DNA of 37,547 nucleotides, from contig WRMQ01000017.1 of assembly GCA_009777055.1 (NCBI GenBank), positions 1-37,547 on the forward strand. The letters run 5' to 3'. Every line of letters starts with the position of its first letter. The stretch's first letter is position 1. Source of the stretch: Oscillospiraceae bacterium. GTDB taxonomy: Bacteria > Bacillota > Clostridia > Oscillospirales > Acutalibacteraceae. The notes under the pieces are model-generated. The model made no database searches and was not told the origin of the DNA. It saw only the letters and a list, made by a program, of their open reading frames with translations. The position numbers were made by a program, and so were the translations under genes. Below are positions 35,064-37,547 of the stretch, piece after piece.

Positions 35064-36830
35064 ATGGCAAATCCCAACCCGGGCAAGAGGCCAAAACCAC
35101 CCGTGATCCCGCCGGAGCGCGCGGGCAAAAAGATTGTGATCAGCGCGGCCGGCGCGCTTCTCACGGCGCTGGTGGGCTACTACATCATGCTGCCGCCGCT
35201 GAACCTCAAGGCAAAGGAGCTTTATCTCTACATCTTTGTGGTGCTGGCGTCCTTCGTGCTGCTGCTGTTCCTGCTTTCGGGCGCGAGCTCCAAGCCGGAA
35301 TACATGCCCTATGTGCGAAAGACCGTCCGCGTCCCCGTGGCCATCGGCCTGGCCGTGGCGGTATTCTTCGGCGTGGCCTGGGCGATCTCCTCGCCCTTCT
35401 TCCAGGCGAAACGCTACAGCGCGATCATGGAGGTGAAGCTGGACGCGAGCTTTCAGGAGGACCTGCCCGAGGCGGACTTCGCCATGATTCCCAAGCTGGA
35501 CGAAAGCTCCGCCAACCTGGTGGCCAACCGCGCCCTGGGCGATCTGGCGAAATATGTTTCGCAGTTCGTCATCGCCGAGACCAATACCCAGATCAATTAT
35601 AAAGAAAAGCCTGTGCGCGTGGTTACGCTGGGCTACGCGAATCTCATCAAGTGGTTCACCAACCGCAGCGAGGGGATTCCGGGCTACGTGATCGTGGACA
35701 TGGCCAATGAAAAATCGGAGCTCATCGAGCTGGATGAGCGCATCAAGTACACCGACGCGGAGCACTTCGGCCGGCTGCTCAAGCGCCATCTGCGCTTTCA
35801 GTATCCCACCACGATATTCGGCACGCCCAACTTTGAAATCGACGATGAGGGAAAGCCCTTCTGGATCGCCCCCATCATTGACATGACCATCGGCCTGCTG
35901 GGCGGCGAGGACATAGTGGGCGTTGTGCTGGTGGACGCCGTGACCGGCACGCATGTGCGCTATTCGCTGGAGGACGTGCGCGGCGACGAGAGCCTGCAGT
36001 GGATCGACCGGGTATTCAGCGCCACCCTGCTGACCACGCAGTACAACTACTACGGCAAATATAAGGACGGGTTCTGGAACTCCATTCTGGGCCAGAGCGG
36101 CGTGACCGTCACCACGGCGGGCTACAACTATATCGCCAAGGAAGACGATGTGTTCATGTATACCGGCATCACCTCGGTTGCCGGCGACCAGTCCATCATC
36201 GGCTTCATCCTGGTCAACCAGCGCACGAAGGAGACCACCTTCTACCGCGTCAACGGCGCGACGGAAAGCTCCGCCCAGGGGGCCGCCGAGGGTCTGGTGA
36301 GCGCCTACAAATGGACGGCCACCTTCCCGCTGCTGATCAACGTCGCGGGCGAGCCCACCTACTTCCTCACCCTCAAGGAGCCCGCCACCGGCGTGCTGCA
36401 GGGCTATTCCCTGGTGAACGTGGGGCAGTACAACAAGATCAAGGTCTGGGGCAAGACCATGGGCGAGTGTATCGACGAATATGTCAAAGCCCTGGCGTAT
36501 AACGGCATCAACACCGACAACGTGGAGATCCCCGACGAGCTGCCGGACGGCGAGACGGGGCCCGGCGGGCTTGGCTCTGTCATAGGTACCGTTGCCGATA
36601 TCCGCAGCGCGGTGATCAGCGGCAATACGATCTATTATATCAAGCTGGACATCGACCCCGAGGCCAGCGAAAGCAAAGACAGCGGCGACGATTACTACGC
36701 CATCGCGGCAAAGGATAACGAGATGGTGGTGCTGCTGAATGTGGGCGACCTCGTGAAGATCACCAGGCCCCAGGGGGGAGCCGGCATCATGATGCACAGC
36801 GAAGTAACATTCATTACCGCCGCGCAATAG
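35064..36830 (+). CDS. Large membrane-anchored protein of unknown function
   Basis: A 588-residue protein with a Pro/Lys-rich N-terminus (PNPGKRPKPPVIPPERAGKK), three membrane helices (about 22-42, 50-71 and 90-108) and a long soluble part that, with an N-in start, would be outside. I recognise related clostridial proteins by segments such as YKEKPVRVVTLGYANLIKWFTNRSEGIPGYVIVDM and FWNSILGQSGVTVTTAGYNYIA, which are often auto-annotated as CvpA family or Tat-signal proteins; neither name is supported by what I see. Other conserved-looking pieces are TSVAGDQSIIGFILVNQRTKE and WTATFPLLINVAGEPTYFLTLK. GGAGG eight bases before ATG 35064 decides the start. A clear terminator follows. Confidence 0.8.
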   Translation: MANPNPGKRPKPPVIPPERAGKKIVISAAGALLTALVGYYIMLPPLNLKAKELYLYIFVVLASFVLLLFLLSGASSKPEYMPYVRKTVRVPVAIGLAVAVFFGVAWAISSPFFQAKRYSAIMEVKLDASFQEDLPEADFAMIPKLDESSANLVANRALGDLAKYVSQFVIAETNTQINYKEKPVRVVTLGYANLIKWFTNRSEGIPGYVIVDMANEKSELIELDERIKYTDAEHFGRLLKRHLRFQYPTTIFGTPNFEIDDEGKPFWIAPIIDMTIGLLGGEDIVGVVLVDAVTGTHVRYSLEDVRGDESLQWIDRVFSATLLTTQYNYYGKYKDGFWNSILGQSGVTVTTAGYNYIAKEDDVFMYTGITSVAGDQSIIGFILVNQRTKETTFYRVNGATESSAQGAAEGLVSAYKWTATFPLLINVAGEPTYFLTLKEPATGVLQGYSLVNVGQYNKIKVWGKTMGECIDEYVKALAYNGINTDNVEIPDELPDGETGPGGLGSVIGTVADIRSAVISGNTIYYIKLDIDPEASESKDSGDDYYAIAAKDNEMVVLLNVGDLVKITRPQGGAGIMMHSEVTFITAAQ

Positions 36831-36863
36831 AGAATTTTTAAGCAAAAATAGTTTCAAGCAAAA

Positions 36864-36908
36864 AAGCCTGCCCGGGCGCGCTGTGCCCGGGCAGGCTTTG
36901 CTTTTTTC
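36864..36908. terminator. Bidirectional intrinsic terminator
   Basis: AAGCCTGCCCGGGC (36864-36877) pairs with GCCCGGGCAGGCTT (36885-36898) around a seven-base loop. On the plus strand it is followed by TTTGCTTTTTT-like sequence, and on the minus strand by a T-run from the preceding A6. It serves the plus-strand membrane protein gene and the convergent pheT. Confidence 0.92.
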
Positions 36909-36941
36909 TATCATAAGAACTCGAGAACTCGCGAGAAAAAT

Positions 36942-37547
36942 CTAAACGCCTTTTCTGGCAATCCCCGCCTTGCCCAGCGCCTCCACAATCCGCGCGACAT
37001 CCTCCTGCACCTCGTCCATGAGCAGGCTGCGCCCGCCGGATACAAAGGTCAGGCGAATGGCCAGGCTGGTCTCTCCCCCGGCCTCGTAGTAGTCCGCCAG
37101 GGCGGCGGACTGCAGCGTTTCGCAGCCCACGCTTTGGAGGATCCCCTCGATTTTGCCATAGGTATCCTCTTCGTTCAAAACAAGGGAAAGGTCGATGGCG
37201 ACGGAGGGGTAGCTGGAGGGCGCGGCGTAGCGGAAATTGGCGGCGGGAATCTCCGCGAAGGCGTCCATGTCCAGCTCCGCGACGGCCACGGCGGCCTTTT
37301 TCTCGATAGGGGCCTTGCGGTTGACAAGGTCCAGCTGCCCGCGAACCCTCGGATGCAGCACGGAAATCAGCCCCAGGGCCTGCCCGTCAAGGGATACGGC
37401 GGCGCTGTTGACCGGATGCAGCCAGTCGTGGGCGGGCGCTTCCAGGGCGCTGAACTCCAGCGGCTTGTGCTTCAGGCTGTCGGCGATATAAACAAGGGCC
37501 TCCTTCAGGCGGAAGAAGAGCGCGCGCTCCGTGGCCTCGCGGGCGTA
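36942..37547 (-). CDS. pheT: Phenylalanyl-tRNA synthetase beta subunit, C-terminal part
   Basis: The last 201 residues of PheT; the frame is open to the window edge, so the gene is cut by the window and not broken. The part seen comprises the end of the core (FFRLKEALVYIADSLKHKP, DWLHPVNSAAVSLDGQALGLI, VLHPRVRGQLDL) and the FDX-ACB anticodon-binding domain (SSYPSVAIDLSLVLNEEDTYGKIEGIL...ETSLAIRLTFVSGGRSLLMDEVQEDVARIVEAL). The domain's usual RRDLA is replaced by AIDLS, a small divergence. pheS should lie beyond the right edge. Confidence 0.94.
   Translation of the reverse strand, partial: YAREATERALFFRLKEALVYIADSLKHKPLEFSALEAPAHDWLHPVNSAAVSLDGQALGLISVLHPRVRGQLDLVNRKAPIEKKAAVAVAELDMDAFAEIPAANFRYAAPSSYPSVAIDLSLVLNEEDTYGKIEGILQSVGCETLQSAALADYYEAGGETSLAIRLTFVSGGRSLLMDEVQEDVARIVEALGKAGIARKGV

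Noticed and set aside
35010-36914. A 634-codon minus-strand open frame opposite the large membrane protein
   Set aside because: It runs through the terminator and promoter of the real gene, has low-complexity composition rich in His, Val and Gly, and no recognisable start region.
36942-37361. A separate 139-codon gene starting at GTG 37361
   Set aside because: The same frame stays open to the window edge with PheT core sequence, so this is the 3' part of a gene cut by the window.

Overview
The window looks like chromosome from a GC-rich, low-oxygen member of the Clostridia (Firmicutes), probably a gut bacterium. This is inferred from strong AGGAGG-type ribosome sites, frequent TTG and GTG starts, consensus TTGACA-N17-TATAAT promoters, a zinc-type L28, a stand-alone IMP cyclohydrolase, DUF4349 and DUF6273 proteins, and intracellular GH32 and GH35 sugar hydrolases. 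No rRNA, CRISPR array, transposase or phage structural module is visible. Most of the window is housekeeping metabolism, with a few AT-richer accessory islands.

Layout. 1-4400 (+): a sugar-transfer-type ATP-grasp protein, a 33-residue membrane peptide, then a sulfur cluster (metY, a sugar-phosphate isomerase-like gene, cysK). 4650-9340 (+): iscS, iscU, an orphan MNT nucleotidyltransferase, nadA, mnmA and nth. This run joins sulfur mobilisation (IscS/IscU) to its users: NadA and Nth carry 4Fe-4S clusters, and MnmA takes sulfur for 2-thiouridine. 9360-12600 (-): a methyltransferase, comM and an AT-rich two-gene cassette with a JAB-like HNHP protein. 12650-14612 (+): purine end steps split over two genes (purO and a stand-alone AICAR transformylase). 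14660-17030: a DtxR/MntR-type repressor divergent from a GltD-like flavoprotein, then a HAD phosphatase. 17080-21040 (-): DUF4349 lipoprotein, nadC, nadB, tRNA-Leu(GAG). 21087-23620: a DUF6273 membrane protein (-) and a DUF4143 AAA ATPase (+), both probably accessory. 23732-25123 (+): rpmB and an M24 peptidase. 25138-32490 (-): an arginine cluster argC-argJ-[GH35]-argB-...-argD, interrupted between argB and argD by a GNAT gene, two homologous small RNAs and a 47-codon ORF. 32659-37547: GH32 (+), a CPBP protease (-), a large membrane-anchored protein (+) and the 3' end of pheT (-).

The most notable finding is at 26343-27417. Two small RNAs, identical over a 40-nt 5' module and each with a consensus promoter, end in the same 16-bp hairpin. 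The second converges on a 47-codon ORF whose last codons form one arm of the shared bidirectional terminator. The ORF's own mRNA starts with a relative of the same 5' module, which can pair with and hide its Shine-Dalgarno. This is the layout of par/Fst and TxpA/RatA type I toxin-antitoxin loci, with a peptide I do not recognise.

A second theme is a family of dispersed palindromes beginning GTAGGGG with variable but self-complementary stems, arranged in inverted pairs (15-103, 4480-4582, 17081-17283, 18257-18314, 31369-31552). They resemble REP/BIME elements, whose hallmark is a GTAG next to a hairpin. Some provide the stop codon of the adjoining gene.
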